64,000 bases of DNA from positions 3,389,861-3,453,860 of the forward strand of contig JAGTXZ010000003.1 of the NCBI GenBank assembly GCA_018398575.1. The letters run 5' to 3'. The translations under genes were made by a program, and so were the position numbers. The DNA is from Ampelomyces quisqualis (lineage: Eukaryota; Ascomycota; Dothideomycetes; Pleosporales; Phaeosphaeriaceae). Under the pieces are notes generated by a model that saw only the letters and a program-made list of their open reading frames with translations, ran no database searches and was not told where the DNA came from. Below are positions 1 to 11,299 of this stretch, piece by piece (position 1 is the first letter of the stretch; the number at the start of each line of letters is the position of its first letter).

Positions 1-466
1 TATGTTTATAACTTCTAATTTTCTCTTTTGTAGACTCAGAGAGCTTACGACCACTAAGTGCTTCACTCAAATTTAGCCGAGCCTCTTCTGAGATGACACG
101 GCCTAATGCTAACTCACGCATCTTTTTTCTTGACAATATACTATGCTTAAATCCTATAATCGAACCAGCTTTTTTTAACAGATTATATTCTGGTTTAAGT
201 TTATCTAAATAAAACTGTTCCCTTTATATTGTAGCATCTTTGCAACAATATTCAAGGATTTCTAAGGTAAAATTTTCCAAACCGTATTTACTTATGGCTT
301 GATAAATAGCCATACGGTTACCAGAACCAGTTACAAGTCGATTTTTATTGAAATAAACATTTAACCTGATAGTAAGATTAATACTACTTCCTACATAAGA
401 TTTACCACTTAGATTGTTTATTCAACGGTAAATACCAGATTTACCTCTATTTTCTTTTATAATCAT
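1..466 (-). pseudogene. GIY-YIG homing endonuclease in cob intron 5, broken, runs off the window
   Basis: The reading frame starts at ATG 464-466 and shows a GIY-YIG nuclease core: GIYRW, then GKSYVGSS about ten residues later, then the KYGLENFTLEILEY block. An in-frame TAA at 224-226 falls just before the REQFYLD...PEYN block; past it the frame stays open through NUMOD3-like GFKHS and LSEALSGRKLSE motifs to base 1. Such enzymes cut intronless alleles to spread their intron. It lies downstream of cob exon 5. The single nonsense codon suggests a recent loss of function; read-through or a sequencing error is possible. Confident as family, less so as to its being dead. Confidence 0.75.
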
Positions 467-783
467 TTTTTTATGAAACTTAGCATTATTATAACACACT
501 ACAGGAATAATCGATGCAAACTGAAGAGCATCATTATAAGAAAGGAAAGGTGTAAATGTTAAAGAGTTAAGATCAAACTAAAAATCAAACAAATGTGTAA
601 ATTTTTAAATATCCGCGGAGCTGGAACTTAAAAAAATTCATTTAAAAAGATTTACTCTTATTTAAAAATAAAAAATTACACCTGTATAAACTATCACTTA
701 TCCAGAACACTGATTTATTTTCTCAATTTTAATACTACAGTAATGCCAGAAAGCTTTGCCCTATTTTAACTAAAAAGAAAATG

Positions 784-1164
784 TTATAAGAAAAACGTGA
801 AAGAGTAGATTCAAAAAGCTAACCCTCTAGGTGTTAACAATTCATAAATATCACTAGGTATTTTTTTAACGCTATCTACATAAAACATATCTTTAAATAC
901 ATTAAAACAGGGAAGTTGCATAGTAGTGAAGGTTATAGAACTATATATTTTTTTAGTTCTATTATCTCTAACTAGTTTAGAATGAGGTTTATAATCATTA
1001 ACACAAAAAGAAACAAAGAAACTAAATACATAGTCAAAATATTCTTTATGTGCCACAGCTGTTTGAGCATATGTTAATCTAGAATTACTAGTAAGGGACC
1101 TTCTTGCTATGTGGGCATCACCGAGTAAAATACCAACTAATATTTCTCTTAATTCATCTGGCAT
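784..1164 (-). pseudogene. Truncated LAGLIDADG (type 2) endonuclease in cob intron 5
   Basis: ATG at 1162-1164; about 126 codons with TGA read as Trp. It contains the first-half signature LVGILLGDAHI and later residues typical of the two-motif LAGLIDADG_2 family (LPCFNVFKDMFY, LLTPRGLAFWI). Immediately after the FWI that normally leads into the second catalytic motif (FWIMDDGS type) the sequence diverges and ends in TAA. The second active site and C-terminal half are missing. The frame is open upstream of the ATG. It shares its intron with the GIY-YIG gene at 1-466, so the intron probably changed its resident endonuclease. Likely inactive. Confidence 0.8.
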
Positions 1165-1473
1165 TGTCCTATCAGCTCTCTGAGCGGATGATAAACGTAC
1201 AATACCTTTTGTTGAACTAGCAGCACTACGAACAGTAGTAACTGAGAAAAATAAATCAGTGTCTGAATCATGTTGATTATATAAATATAAGCATATTTAT
1301 ATTCATAGTATTACTACTATGTTTGGACTATCTCTTCATAAAAAAATATTTTTATGTCTCGCGTATAGCCTCTGAGGATCCTACTAAGACCTATGGTCGT
1401 TTGGTTTCCTGCTGATTCTCCTACTTTTTAGGAACTTCCAGCAAATAGCGAGATTAAGTGACATCTTTCTTTA

Positions 1474-4400
1474 TCACTCTGGAACAATAGCTGCAGGAGT
1501 TTGCATAGGGTTTGCCACTACGTAGTTTTCACTATCACCTAATACATTAGGCATAAAGAACACAAATAAAGATAATACAAATATAAATGCAAATATTGTA
1601 ATAAGATCTTTAAATAGGAAATAGGGTGCCATAGGTATTCTTTCATAGCTTGCTGATATACCTAGAGGATTTCCTGACCCCGATGTATCATGTAAAACGA
1701 TTAAATGCATTAGTGCTAAAGCAGCTAAGACAAAAGGTAAAACGAAATGTAATGAGAAAAATCTATTTAATGTAGCATTGTTAACAGAGCATTTATGTTG
1801 GTAACTTCGTTTGAAACAAACTATCGTTACACTCAATAAATTTCTTTATTGATCGGACTATATCTTTATCTCTTTTTAGTAGTTTCAAGGTATCTTTATT
1901 TTTTCTGAATATCTAGGTATTGTACGTAATTGTTTTAGTCACAATAAATATTGTAATCTCTTATTACCCAGTAATTGTACAGGAGCTTTATGTAAAAATT
2001 GAATAACATTTTCTATTGATCTTACACCTGTAACTTTTAATTTGGAACAATTCGTTTTGTCTATATGTATAGCATTAGTAAAAGATAAATACTCCCGAAT
2101 AGCAGATATTAAAATTTCCCCGTCTCTTTGAGCAACGTCGAAACTGGCGACTAAGTAATCTTTATCTTTGTACAACTTATAAACACTAAAACAACCTTCA
2201 GCCTCTATAAATCCTACTAATCAAGCAGGAAAGTAAGAAGCACTTGTAATAGATTCTAGGGTATTTATAGGGTTGCTATCTTTAGTATATTCAGGTAAAT
2301 CTTCTGAAAATATAATACCTGATAATAGAGCATCTTTAAATCTTAAATAATCATATTGTTTATTAGAGAACATAGGGTATTTGTCAAATATGGGTATAAT
2401 AAATTTTTTTAAGTGGTCTTTATTTCTAATTCTTAAAGATACCATTTCAATTTCATTTCTTTTTCTGAAACTTACTACACCTATACCTAATAAACTTTTT
2501 ATTTTATATAACAATTGAACGTCTTTAATAGACAATTCAATACCTAATTCATAGGCTAAATACTTACCTTTTTTTGTAACAGTAAAATAACCGTCACCTT
2601 CAAACAAACCTACTAAATAAGCATACGAGAGATCTCCTGCGTGTAGTCTCTGAGAGGCCTCTGAAGTATGTATACTTCTCACCCCGGCTGATTGTCCCCG
2701 TGTCATTGCAATTTTCACGTAAATAATTAATATTAATAAAAAGAATAAATCGTATGCAAATCCTAAATTAGGGGATTTCCCAGCATTAAGCAGGTTTTTT
2801 AACACTACGTCACCGTAGTGTGGTTCAACTGTATTTAAACCACCTCAAATGAACTCAACAATATCTTGTCCTACTCAAGGAATAGCACTCATAAGGTTAG
2901 TAATACAGAAATTACAATAAGATGATTGCTTTAACTAATTTTTAATGTGCGAAAAATTTGATTTAAGAGAAGAGTAGGCTTTTATTCTTTTTATACATTT
3001 AGCGACAACTAAACCTTCTTTATTTTTTATAGGTTTACCATCATTTAAACGAGCGGTTATAGTATTATTACTTACATGAAGAAATTTAGCACATGAAATC
3101 CCATTAGTAAAATAGTTAAAAGAACTATTCAAAAAATAAGCTTTTATAATATAAGTAGATCTAATATATTTTCTTTCCGAAATTATAATTGCTCTACCTT
3201 CAGAATCAATATGTATTAAAGGTTCTGCTTTAACTAAAAGATCTAATTCTGATTTAACAATTTCATCCAACATGAGAGGATTTAAGTTTGTAGATAATCT
3301 GTTATTATTCATACAATCCCCCAGTTTTATTATTAACTCTTTACCTTTTTCAGTTAAGTGTTTACCCTCTAAGATTAAGCAAGCTATTGTTTTAAAATCT
3401 GAATAATCTTTAAATTTTTTAGTTCTAAATTTAACACTGTCTAAGTAAGGAATTAATATATTTTTAATAAAATCTATTTGGTAGATTTCTAATATAGAAA
3501 TAGGTCTAAAATCACCTTTTACTTTTTTATCGGAAATGTTTATTAGTTTAGTAGTACTACCTAATATGTATGAGTGTTCATCTAATAAACTTAAAATAAA
3601 TTCACGTATTTTTTCTAAAACTTGTCTATTTACCGTAGTAGTAACAAGTGAAACACGAACCGTCATATCTTGTTTATTTAAGTAAAATGATCCATCTCCT
3701 TCTAAAAACCCTACCAAATAATCTCCTGTAATTCTTATATCATGGTTTGCAGGTAAAACAAAATTAACTCTCTTAGAATTCATATTTTGTTTCAACTCAA
3801 GAATATTTAAGTATATTTGTTGTATACTTAATTCATTGGATTTACGATTTTTAAATAAGAAAAATGCTTCTTTAAAATCTAAATAATCCAAGTGTTTAGT
3901 AGTATTTAATGGGAATTTTTCAAACATAGGTATTAATACTGTTTCAATATCACTTAATTGAGATATTGAAAATACTAAAGTGTTTCTCTCAGTATTTAAC
4001 CTACCGCAAGCTAAAACATCTTTTATGTGTTCTAAAACTTTTTTATCGTCTACATGTAAAGCAATTCTAAATACAAATTCAAAACCTCCTACTTCTCCTT
4101 TTTCATTTTTTCTTGTCCTTATTAAAAAATTAGATTCCGCTTCACAAAGGCCTATAAACCAATCTATAAATTTATTATCTATAGGTAATTTAGGGTATTC
4201 TTTATGGACACCTTTTGATAAATCAAAAATCTTATCGTTTTTATTCTCATCCTGTTCCCCTTCATAGGGAAAGTTAGTTGAAAAATAAATTTTATAACCC
4301 TCTGATAAAAAAGGTGCGATTAAAAAAGTAATACATTAAACCTTTATGTTTTGCAATCCAGCATCTATAAAAAAAAAATGGGAAGATACTGATAAATTTG

Positions 4401-7400
4401 TCTAAAGACGGAGGCGCGATTCTCCTTTCGCTAACTCTCGATAACGGATCGGACTATATCTTCATCTTTTTAACTACATAATTAGTTTTAGAATATAAAA
4501 CTTATTTAAATGCTTTTACTTTTATTAAAAAAATGTACCACGTATAGTCTCTGGGGAACCAAAAGTTGAATTCGTTATATGCAGCTGCGCTGTTTTTAAT
4601 ATAGGTTCCTGCTGATTGTCCATTTTTTTTAATGGAGTTTCCAGCATTTAGTGGTATTTTACTACAGCTATTACTTCGCCTATTTAACTGTAGCACCTCA
4701 TAGTGACATTTGTCCATAAGGTAGTACATACAAATATACTTAATATAAATTAAAAGACATTTACAAAAAGCTAGTATAACTTTGAATTCGTGTATACTAT
4801 TAGTCATATTTTATAACTAAATATTCCGACTATGCATTAAGCATCATTTCAGACACCCATTAGTGACCCAGCCTGTCGCGATCATATAAATAACCGACGA
4901 TCTCTAACTTTTAGTTCTATATTTTATTAAAATTAGCCTTTATTTAAATAAAACAAAACTAGAAATTCTTTGATCGTATCCACTAACATCGCCAAAGAAA
5001 TTTAAATATTTCTTCAATATCCCTGTCGGGCTATTCTACTTTACTTTTTATTTTTTTTATAAATTGCATAAAAAGTATTGCTCATAGGACTATAATTTAA
5101 ATTCAAACCTACAACAATATTTAAACATATTTAACAATTCAACGTCTTCTTAATATCTTTTTTGGTGTTTGTAACGCCCGATAGATGGTTTTTTGAGAAC
5201 AACCTAAAGATTTAGATGCTTCTGTTATACTAGGAAACTCACCATATACTGTATAGTCCATGTTATAAACCAATATAGCTTTAGAATTCTTTTTCATATT
5301 TTGAATAGCTTCTTCAGAATAAATAGGTTTTGTTCTATTTAAAGCAGATAGTCTTATTGCTTCTATAATACTAGGAGATAATGTTTTACCTTTATTTAAA
5401 CTACCAATAGCTAATCTACGCTCTTCACTGTAATTAGTTTTCATATTTAATCTAGTAGTTTCGCTATGTTTATAACCAAAGCTTGAGCCCGCTTCAGTCA
5501 ATATGTTATAGTTTGGTAATAAACATTTTAAGTAAAAGTCTTCCAAATCCAATAGTTTTTTATTATTCTCTTTGGTTACTATTTCAGGAAACAACTCCAA
5601 AATTAAAAATGCGAAAGAAGATACACCATGTTTCTTTACTGCATTTTTAACTACTTTACTACCATGAAAATTGAATAAATGATTAGAAAATCTAGCATGG
5701 AATCTACCAGTGGAAGCTGATCCTATGTAATAATCAAGAGTAATTTTATTTAAAATTAAATAAATACCACTAAGACCTCGAGTATCTTCCAAAACTCTAG
5801 ATTTAACAGTTTTATCTGCCAGATCTTCGTATATAAAAACAGGATTGAGATTTTTTTCTACTATGAAGTCCTTTATTTGTCCACTAATTCTATTTTCTTT
5901 TAAATATTCATGATACTTAAGACCAATTACTGGTAATACGCGTTCATAATTAATATACGGTGTAGGATCAGTATTATATTGTGTAGGATCAGTCATCAAT
6001 AAACTTATACCTATAGCTAAAAGAGAAAAACCTAACTTTATACAAATATCTTGCCAAAGATTAGGTCCAGTCGGATCAGTACTATTAAGGTCAGTACTAA
6101 TAGGGTCAGTGCTAATAGGGTCCATAAGTCTTTTAGATAGATCATTTAATTTAAAATTTTTAACAGTATTTGTATTCTCTATATTGTAGTCAATCACAAC
6201 AACCATAGACCCTATTATAAAATATAAAATTCTTCAGGAAGTAAATACTTTTTTTAAAAAATTAGCGATAGTACGATAGTTTAAAACTACGTCATGATAC
6301 GCTAGTCAATTCTTTATAGCTTCACTTGTAAATACTACAGCACCAAAGAATACAACAGATGATACTAATAATATAGATAATAAAACAACACTTAATCCTG
6401 ATAATAAAGAATAAACACAAGATCCTACTCCTCCTGCAAATAAAGTAGATAAAATAGTTCATAACGCTATTTTAATAGGGTTAGTACTAAATTCCTTTAC
6501 AGTTTCGTTAGCTATATGGATAATAGGTATATTAATTATAGATATAGAAGCGATTCAAAAAATGAAAATAAATAAAATCATAGTGGTACTTTTACTGTCT
6601 ACAGTCAAATTTGAAAGATGTTGAGTTAGAATTAGTAGAGAATTTGTAATATTTTTAAAATAATCCTCAGCAGTATCAAAGTAGATTGAAGAAGTACTAC
6701 TATCTCAAGTTATTCTATCTAAAGCCTCTATCAATTTTCTAAAAATATAAAGGCCTACTTCCTCTTTATTTATATATATCGGAATACTATCAATCATTGC
6801 TTCCCTAAGTAATTTTTCTAGGGATTTTGATGATATAACAAGATATTCATTATTTTCAGTTATAAAAGGTTTAGAAGCTGAAGCAATCTAAAAAAAAAAA
6901 ATATAATAAAATTCTTAACAGTTATAATATTCCTAAAAAAAGTAGGTGAAAAAATCAAAAAAGAACTCTGAAGTATATTGTTTGTATGAGAATATCTAGA
7001 AGAGTCCCATTTGTTAATGGTGTAATTGTTATAGTTGAATTCAAATCATTTAGGGCTATTTGACAAACCCAGGAATGCTGTAGCCATCATTAAAATAAAT
7101 ATAACAGTACCAATAGTTCATACTAGAGTTCTTGGAGCTCTATATGATCCGTAGTACAAACCTCTACCTATGTGCAAGTAAACAACAAAGAAAAATGCTG
7201 AAGCAGTATTACTATGTAAGTAACGAATTAATCATCCATTATTTACATCACGCATAATCTTTTAACTCAGATTGAGTCTGTGCCGATGAGTTTCACTTAT
7301 AAAAACTTTTAAACTTAACCCGAAATAATCTAATATTTGTGTGATAATGAACTAATTCTATGTAAACTTGGTTTATAGAGGAACAGAAGAAAAAATATAT

Positions 7401-10400
7401 TTATCTTTATATGCTTTACCTGTATCGATATATCTCCCTATTACTCTACTACCTGCCTTTTGACCTATAGCTACATGTCCGGCACCGTAAGTAGAAAAAG
7501 GTGAACCCTTTAATTCTTTGTATTCTTCGGACTCACGTATATAGACATAGACAATAAAACCTTTACGTCCACCTTTAGAAATAGTAAATTCTCTAACTAA
7601 ATCAAAGTGACTACTACCGCTGTTAACGTTAAAAGGAGGCGTTTGAGCAAATAGTTCGGATATAGAGTAGACACTAGGTAGTTCTGTTTTATTTAAATCA
7701 TTACTACTATAACGGTATTTATTAGTACCCGAAGATATTTGTAAAGCAATTTTTTTACCCTCAGGTAAGTAGTAATAACCAAATTTGTGCATTACAACAG
7801 AAATCACTCAATAATGATAATCTACAGATTTTCTGGTAAAAAATGACAAGGATTGAAATAAAGGTATAAGATATATCATTAAATCAATTTTTTCTACGGT
7901 CATGCTATAAACACCCGTTCCTTTATTTAGTGTATATTTTACCTTAAATTCCTCGAAACCTAAAGTGTTAGTTGATTCTTTAAATACTTTGGATAAAAAA
8001 GTTTCTATAGCTTCTAGAATAAATAGATTTTTTTTATGTTGAGCAATTTGGAAATACGGTACAAGGTGTTTATACCCAAATGTTCCCTCTCCTTCTACAA
8101 AACCTAACAATCATCAAATATTAATAGAAACTTTATCCCTTAAATTATCTTCTTGTTTTTTATTTATTGTCAATCTTTTACTGTTCATAGTTTCTTTTAG
8201 TTTTTTTATTGCAATTAGTTCAGTTTTACTTATTTTTGTAGCACCCTCTAAATATTTCGATTTCATTGAGGCTACTTTAGAGAAACAAGTGAAATCTAGA
8301 TGTTTAGATGTTTGTAAAGGGAACTCCTGAAAAATAGGAATTATTACTCTAATAATATCATGTAAATTAACTACATAAAATATAGCAGAATTACGCTTTG
8401 AATAACTCACTACCCTTCCTACACCTAAAGTTCGATATATTTCGTGTAAAATTTCTATGTCATCTATGTGTAATTCTATACTAAATCTTAAAGAAGCAGC
8501 AGTTCAATTTTTATTTGAATAAATATAAAAAAAACCCTCTGCATCGGTAAACCCTACCAGTCATTGTATAAATTGTCTATTAGCATTAGGCATATTTTTT
8601 TCAAGATGGATGGGTAAACATTTCGGCTCGCTGTTAGGTAAGTTAAGTTTATAGTTTTTTATAAGTTGAGAGATATCGCTTTTTTCCATTATCTCCTTAA
8701 CACAAGTTGATAATCCCTTATTAGTTAGTAAGGGTGTCGACAACAACTGATCGGGTACGCTCATAATCTAAAAATAGATGAATCATTTATCAATATCTAA
8801 TCCCTAGACGCACTATCTATGGGTTTAGATGAAAAAATAAAATTATTTTTATATAATCTACCTGTATCTATGTAACGATTACATGTATTACTACTGGGGT
8901 TTAATCCCAACGCCTTGTGTGCAGAACTGTATGAAACAAAAGGAGAACCTTCAATCATACCCTTATTTTTGTATATATATACAACTTTAGGATTATCAGA
9001 TCTATTTTGTATACTAAATTTCCGAACATTATCTGAGTGGGGTATATTAGATTTAACATAAAAGGGAGGATCTTTTTCAAAAATGGTTTGAGATCTTTCA
9101 AAAATGTTATCGATAATTTCAGATATATTTTTAGTAGTATTTGTACTGTATCTTTTATTAAGAATGTCAGATATATCCAAAAACAGGGTTTTACCCTCAG
9201 GTAAATAGTAATAACCTTTTATTTTCAATAGAAGGGCTACTCTTCATAAATTAAAATCTATAGCCTTTCGCGAATACATTTTAGAGGTATCCAATAAAGG
9301 TAAAAGGTAATAATAAAGAGAATCTACACTATTTACAACTAAAGATACTACATTTGTTCTAACATTCGTTGTACTTATTACATTCAAAGGTAATATTTTA
9401 CTGTTTTGTAAAACATTGTCAGATAGTCCAGTTAAAAAGGTTGTTATAGCATTTAAACTTTCTTGACTTGTATTTTTTTGAGCAATTTGAAAATATAAAG
9501 CCGATCCTGTCTTAATACCAAACGTACCTTCACCTTCTAGAAATCCTATGAATCAATTAGGGTTTATTATAATTTGAGATTTTGTAGTATTATATGTAAA
9601 TATTTCTCTTTTAGTATTCATAGTATTTTTAAGGGATACTATTTTGCTCATATCAGTATCAGATAATTTTTTATTATCTTTAATAAAGACCGCTTGAGAA
9701 AAATTTTCAAAGTCTAATCTTTTACTAGTATGTAAAGGAAATGCATTAAATATAGGGCATATAATATTTTTAATTTCTTCGTAATTCTGTATAATATAAG
9801 AACAACGGTTTCTACTACTTTCTAACGTAACAGTACCTACATTTAAATTAGATTTAATTGTATTAAGAACTTCTACATCATCAATGTGCAAAGATATTTT
9901 AAATCTAAATCTTACAAACTGACGATCTATAGAAATTAAAAAGTTACCTTCTGCGTCTGTGAATCCTGAAAATCAATATAAGAACTCGCTGGGTACATTT
10001 TTCAATAGGTTATCTTCAGCACGTACATTAGAATTTTTATTACAGTTAGTAGATAAGTGACAAAATCCCATTTTATTTTTATGACCCGATACGTAAGTAG
10101 GCAATAATATTATACCATTAAATAGGTATAATTGATTAATCTTTAACTATTGATCTTTCAACCAATATAGGACTATATCATCATATAATAAATATGTCAA
10201 CCGTGTAGTCTCTTAGGATCTTACTCGTAATTTTATTACTTTGATTTCCTGCGGATTATCCATATATATCTTAAATATTTTTATTAACTTCGTAAACGAA
10301 GTTTAATCTTTTAAGCTTTAGGAACTTCCAGCATACAGGCTGATTTAAAGAGCACATTACGCTATGCTCAACACTATTAAAAGCTTCTACTACACTAGGA

Positions 10401-10564
10401 TTGTAATGCATCGCTAATGTTACACCTGTAACAATTTGTATAATTAAACAAAAGGCTAATAAAGAACCAAAATTTCACATGTAACTTAAATTTAAAGGTT
10501 GTGGTGAATCAACCATGTAAGAATTCCCCAAATTTAAAAGAGGATGACTTTTTAATAATCTCAT
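1474..10564 (-). CDS. cob: Cytochrome b, exons 1-5, partial at the 3' end
   Basis: Complex III apocytochrome b, a multi-pass inner-membrane protein. Exons by homology: 10564-10364 (starts MRLLKSHPLLN), 7258-7067 (...ATAFLG), 4730-4687 (44 nt, YVLPYGQMSLWGATV), 2905-2837 (69 nt, ITNLMSAIPWVGQDIVEF), 1789 to about 1474 (SVNNATLNRFF to IVPEW). Each placed junction obeys the group I rule (exon ends in T, intron ends in G) and keeps phase, two codons being split. Trp is TGA in several conserved positions. About 274 codons are present; the last roughly 110, including the C-terminal helices, lie beyond base 1. Two exons of 44 and 69 nt are very small. Ends are good to a few bases; the exon 5 end could shift by 1-3 nt. 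Confidence 0.95.
1790..2836 (-). other. cob intron 4 (group I)
   Basis: Splits a Phe codon (TT then C) in the WGGF-SVNNATL region of cob. Nearly all of it is the reading frame continued from exon 4. The tail 1838-1876 has the AAGATATAGTCC-type S element of group I cores. Confidence 0.8.
1876..2836 (-). CDS. LAGLIDADG endonuclease/maturase fused in frame to cob exon 4
   Basis: The frame of exon 4 runs on through the intron for about 320 codons, ending at TAA 1876-1878. Both LAGLIDADG motifs are visible (YLVGLFEGDGYF at about residue 75, WLVGFIEAEGCF at about 215). The C-terminal block ending LKQLRTIPRYSEKIKIP is typical of cob-intron LAGLIDADG proteins, some of which help their intron fold. 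The start must come from the cob reading frame, then proteolysis, since no separate ATG precedes the first motif. It looks intact. Whether it acts as nuclease, maturase or both cannot be told from sequence. Confidence 0.88.
2906..4686 (-). other. cob intron 3 (group I, IB-like core)
   Basis: Splits a Val codon (GT then T) between ...LWGAT and ITNL. The core lies right after the 5' splice site at 4445-4660: a GGAAACTCC block, a CAGAGACTATACG-like R block and AAGATATAGTCC (S). The LAGLIDADG gene follows it. Confidence 0.8.
2935..4332 (-). CDS. LAGLIDADG homing endonuclease of cob intron 3
   Basis: Free-standing frame opened by a TAA at 4336-4338 and about 465 codons long; no ATG comes early, so ATT at 4330-4332 or a later codon may start it. 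The first motif is WFIGLCEAESNF near residue 68, the second YLVGFLEGDGSFYL near 230, followed by the usual MNNNRLSTN block and a C-terminal DNA-binding-like region resembling a NUMOD1 helix (FLHVSNNTITARLNDGKPI). The first motif has EAES where GDG/EAEG is usual, keeping an acidic residue. No stops or shifts, so probably functional. Stop at 2935-2937 lies 29 nt before exon 4. Confidence 0.88.
   Translation of the reverse strand: MTFLIAPFLSEGYKIYFSTNFPYEGEQDENKNDKIFDLSKGVHKEYPKLPIDNKFIDWFIGLCEAESNFLIRTRKNEKGEVGGFEFVFRIALHVDDKKVLEHIKDVLACGRLNTERNTLVFSISQLSDIETVLIPMFEKFPLNTTKHLDYLDFKEAFFLFKNRKSNELSIQQIYLNILELKQNMNSKRVNFVLPANHDIRITGDYLVGFLEGDGSFYLNKQDMTVRVSLVTTTVNRQVLEKIREFILSLLDEHSYILGSTTKLINISDKKVKGDFRPISILEIYQIDFIKNILIPYLDSVKFRTKKFKDYSDFKTIACLILEGKHLTEKGKELIIKLGDCMNNNRLSTNLNPLMLDEIVKSELDLLVKAEPLIHIDSEGRAIIISERKYIRSTYIIKAYFLNSSFNYFTNGISCAKFLHVSNNTITARLNDGKPIKNKEGLVVAKCIKRIKAYSSLKSNFSHIKN
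4731..7066 (-). other. cob intron 2 (group I)
   Basis: Lies between ATAFLG and YVLPYG of cob (GGT, intron, TAT). Its 3' part, 4800-5060, has a GC-richer core resembling those of cox3 intron 3 (23290-23560) and the nad6 intron (46500-46790): the block around 4860-4905 matches their CCTGGTGAACCAGTCTGTAG region. The GIY-YIG gene sits upstream of the core. Confidence 0.7.
5139..6797 (-). CDS. GIY-YIG homing endonuclease with an unusual N-terminal membrane domain
   Basis: With TGA as Trp the frame runs from ATG 6795-6797 to TAA 5139-5141, about 552 codons. The C-terminal half is a GIY-YIG nuclease: GIYLIL, then YYIGSASTGR, FAFLILELFPE, DLEDFYLKCLLPNYN, followed by NUMOD3-like SFGYKHSETTR and a NUMOD1-like helix (SITEASKSLGCSQKTIYRAL). 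The first 200 residues instead form two strongly hydrophobic segments (around TMILFIFIFWIASISIINIP and the VVLLSILLVSSVVFFGAVVF stretch). A TDPIST repeat then links to a third hydrophobic segment. The frame is open to a TAG at about 6889. The hydrophobic part matches no exon of cob. A start nearer the nuclease (ATG about 6206) would give a normal-length enzyme. Confidence 0.8.
7373..8764 (-). CDS. LAGLIDADG homing endonuclease 2 of cob intron 1
   Basis: ATG at 8762-8764, stop at 7373-7375, 463 codons with TGA as Trp. Motif 1 WLVGFTDAEGFFYI at about residue 70, motif 2 WLLGFVEGEGTFGY at about 215. After the nuclease part comes a third region with YYYLPEGKKIAL and a C-terminal module (GSPFSTYGAGHVAIG ... 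YIDTGKAYKDKYIFSS) resembling NUMOD-type DNA-binding tails. It starts 32 nt after the stop of the upstream gene, with which it shares architecture and C-terminal module, so the two look like paralogues or an old tandem duplication. No lesions seen. Confidence 0.88.
8797..10071 (-). CDS. LAGLIDADG homing endonuclease 1 of cob intron 1
   Basis: ATG at 10069-10071, stop TAG at 8797-8799, 424 codons with TGA as Trp. Motif 1 WFSGFTDAEGNFLI (about residue 30), motif 2 WFIGFLEGEGTFGI (about 180), then YYYLPEGKTLFL and a C-terminal module (GSPFVSYSSAHKALG ... YIDTGRLYKNNFIFSS). This tail matches that of the next gene, 8764-7373. The frame is open upstream to a TAG near 10148. Probably functional; which of the two mobilises the intron is not known. 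Confidence 0.88.
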
Positions 10565-11299
10565 TTATTTTTATTTTGTTTTAGTATTTTTTAATTTAAT
10601 AAATTATGCCTATAATTACAATCGTTTTTATAATTTAAACAGGTAAAAAGACATTTTATAAAAAAAAATTTTTTTTTTTTTATTTTAGATGTAATGTACA
10701 AATATACACATAACTTAATATATGTATATATAATACATTACTAAATATTTTTAGATAAAGCATAAAATTAGCAATAAATTCATTGTTTTTACATATTCGC
10801 ATAAAAAAGGTATTTAACCATTATAATTAAACTAAATTTTTTTATTTTTTTTCTTTATCTAGAACTAGTTCTTTTGCCCCTTAAATCAATAAGCTGTTTA
10901 CGTATTTTTAACTTATGATTAGAAATAAGCGATTTAAACACTTAACATCTCGCGTGTAAAGCGGATGCTCTCTGTTATTTTCTTTTTAACGTGAAAAATA
11001 CAAGAGCTAATTTATTTTATTTTTTCGGGCTTTAACAATAATAGCTTAGCTATAGATGTCTTAACTATAAATGTCTTAACTATAAATGTCTTCTCCCTTA
11101 ATTGCTTTTTATATCATATGATTGCAATTTTCCAGCAAATAGAAAGTTTTTATCTACTGGGATTTGTTATGCTATATAATCCTATTGCCAAATAGTTTCG
11201 ACCTTTTATTTAGATTAATGAATACATTAATAAAAAAAAAACAAAAAAAGAAACAAACAGCATAACAAGTTAACGGTAATCTAGCCGTTTTTTAGTAAA
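10565..11299 (-). other. Intergenic, AT-rich, no gene
   Basis: Between cob and the nad3-like locus. It holds A/T runs, a tandem TTAACTATAAATGTC-type repeat near 11045-11090, and at 10920-10975 a decayed copy of trnV (about 80 percent alike, T-arm and anticodon stem altered). No open frame with recognisable content. Confidence 0.6.
10920..10975 (-). pseudogene. trnV remnant
   Basis: Resembles the middle of the intact trnV at 43819-43890 (GCATCCGCTTTACACGCG-like anticodon arm, T-arm with base changes) but the 5' acceptor strand is lost. Confidence 0.6.

Larger units (their letters stand above)
1..1473 (-). other. cob intron 5 (group I, 3' end outside the window)
   Basis: It begins just after the cob exon coding ...AAIVPEW. 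The piece at 1320-1445 has group I core signals on the minus strand: an AATCAGCAGGAAACC-like Q/P block, a CAGAGGCTATACG R block and AAGAGATAGTCC (S). The next cob exon (YLLPFY...) is not found down to base 1. It holds two degenerate endonuclease genes. Confidence 0.7.
7259..10363 (-). other. cob intron 1 (group I, 3.1 kb, two endonuclease genes)
   Basis: Inserted between VEAFNSVEH and IMRDVNNGW. The core at 10165-10335 has the IB-type signals seen in cob introns 3 and 5 (GGAAGTTCC, GCAGGAAATC-like, AAGAGACTACACGG, GATATAGTCC). Two complete LAGLIDADG genes follow head to tail. Confidence 0.8.

Noticed and set aside
3980..4267. Plus-strand frame of 95 codons
   Set aside because: Antisense shadow of the LAGLIDADG gene of cob intron 3, which explains the minus strand fully.
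4502..4807. Minus-strand frame across cob exon 3
   Set aside because: Reads the 44-nt exon in the wrong phase and runs through the ribozyme core.
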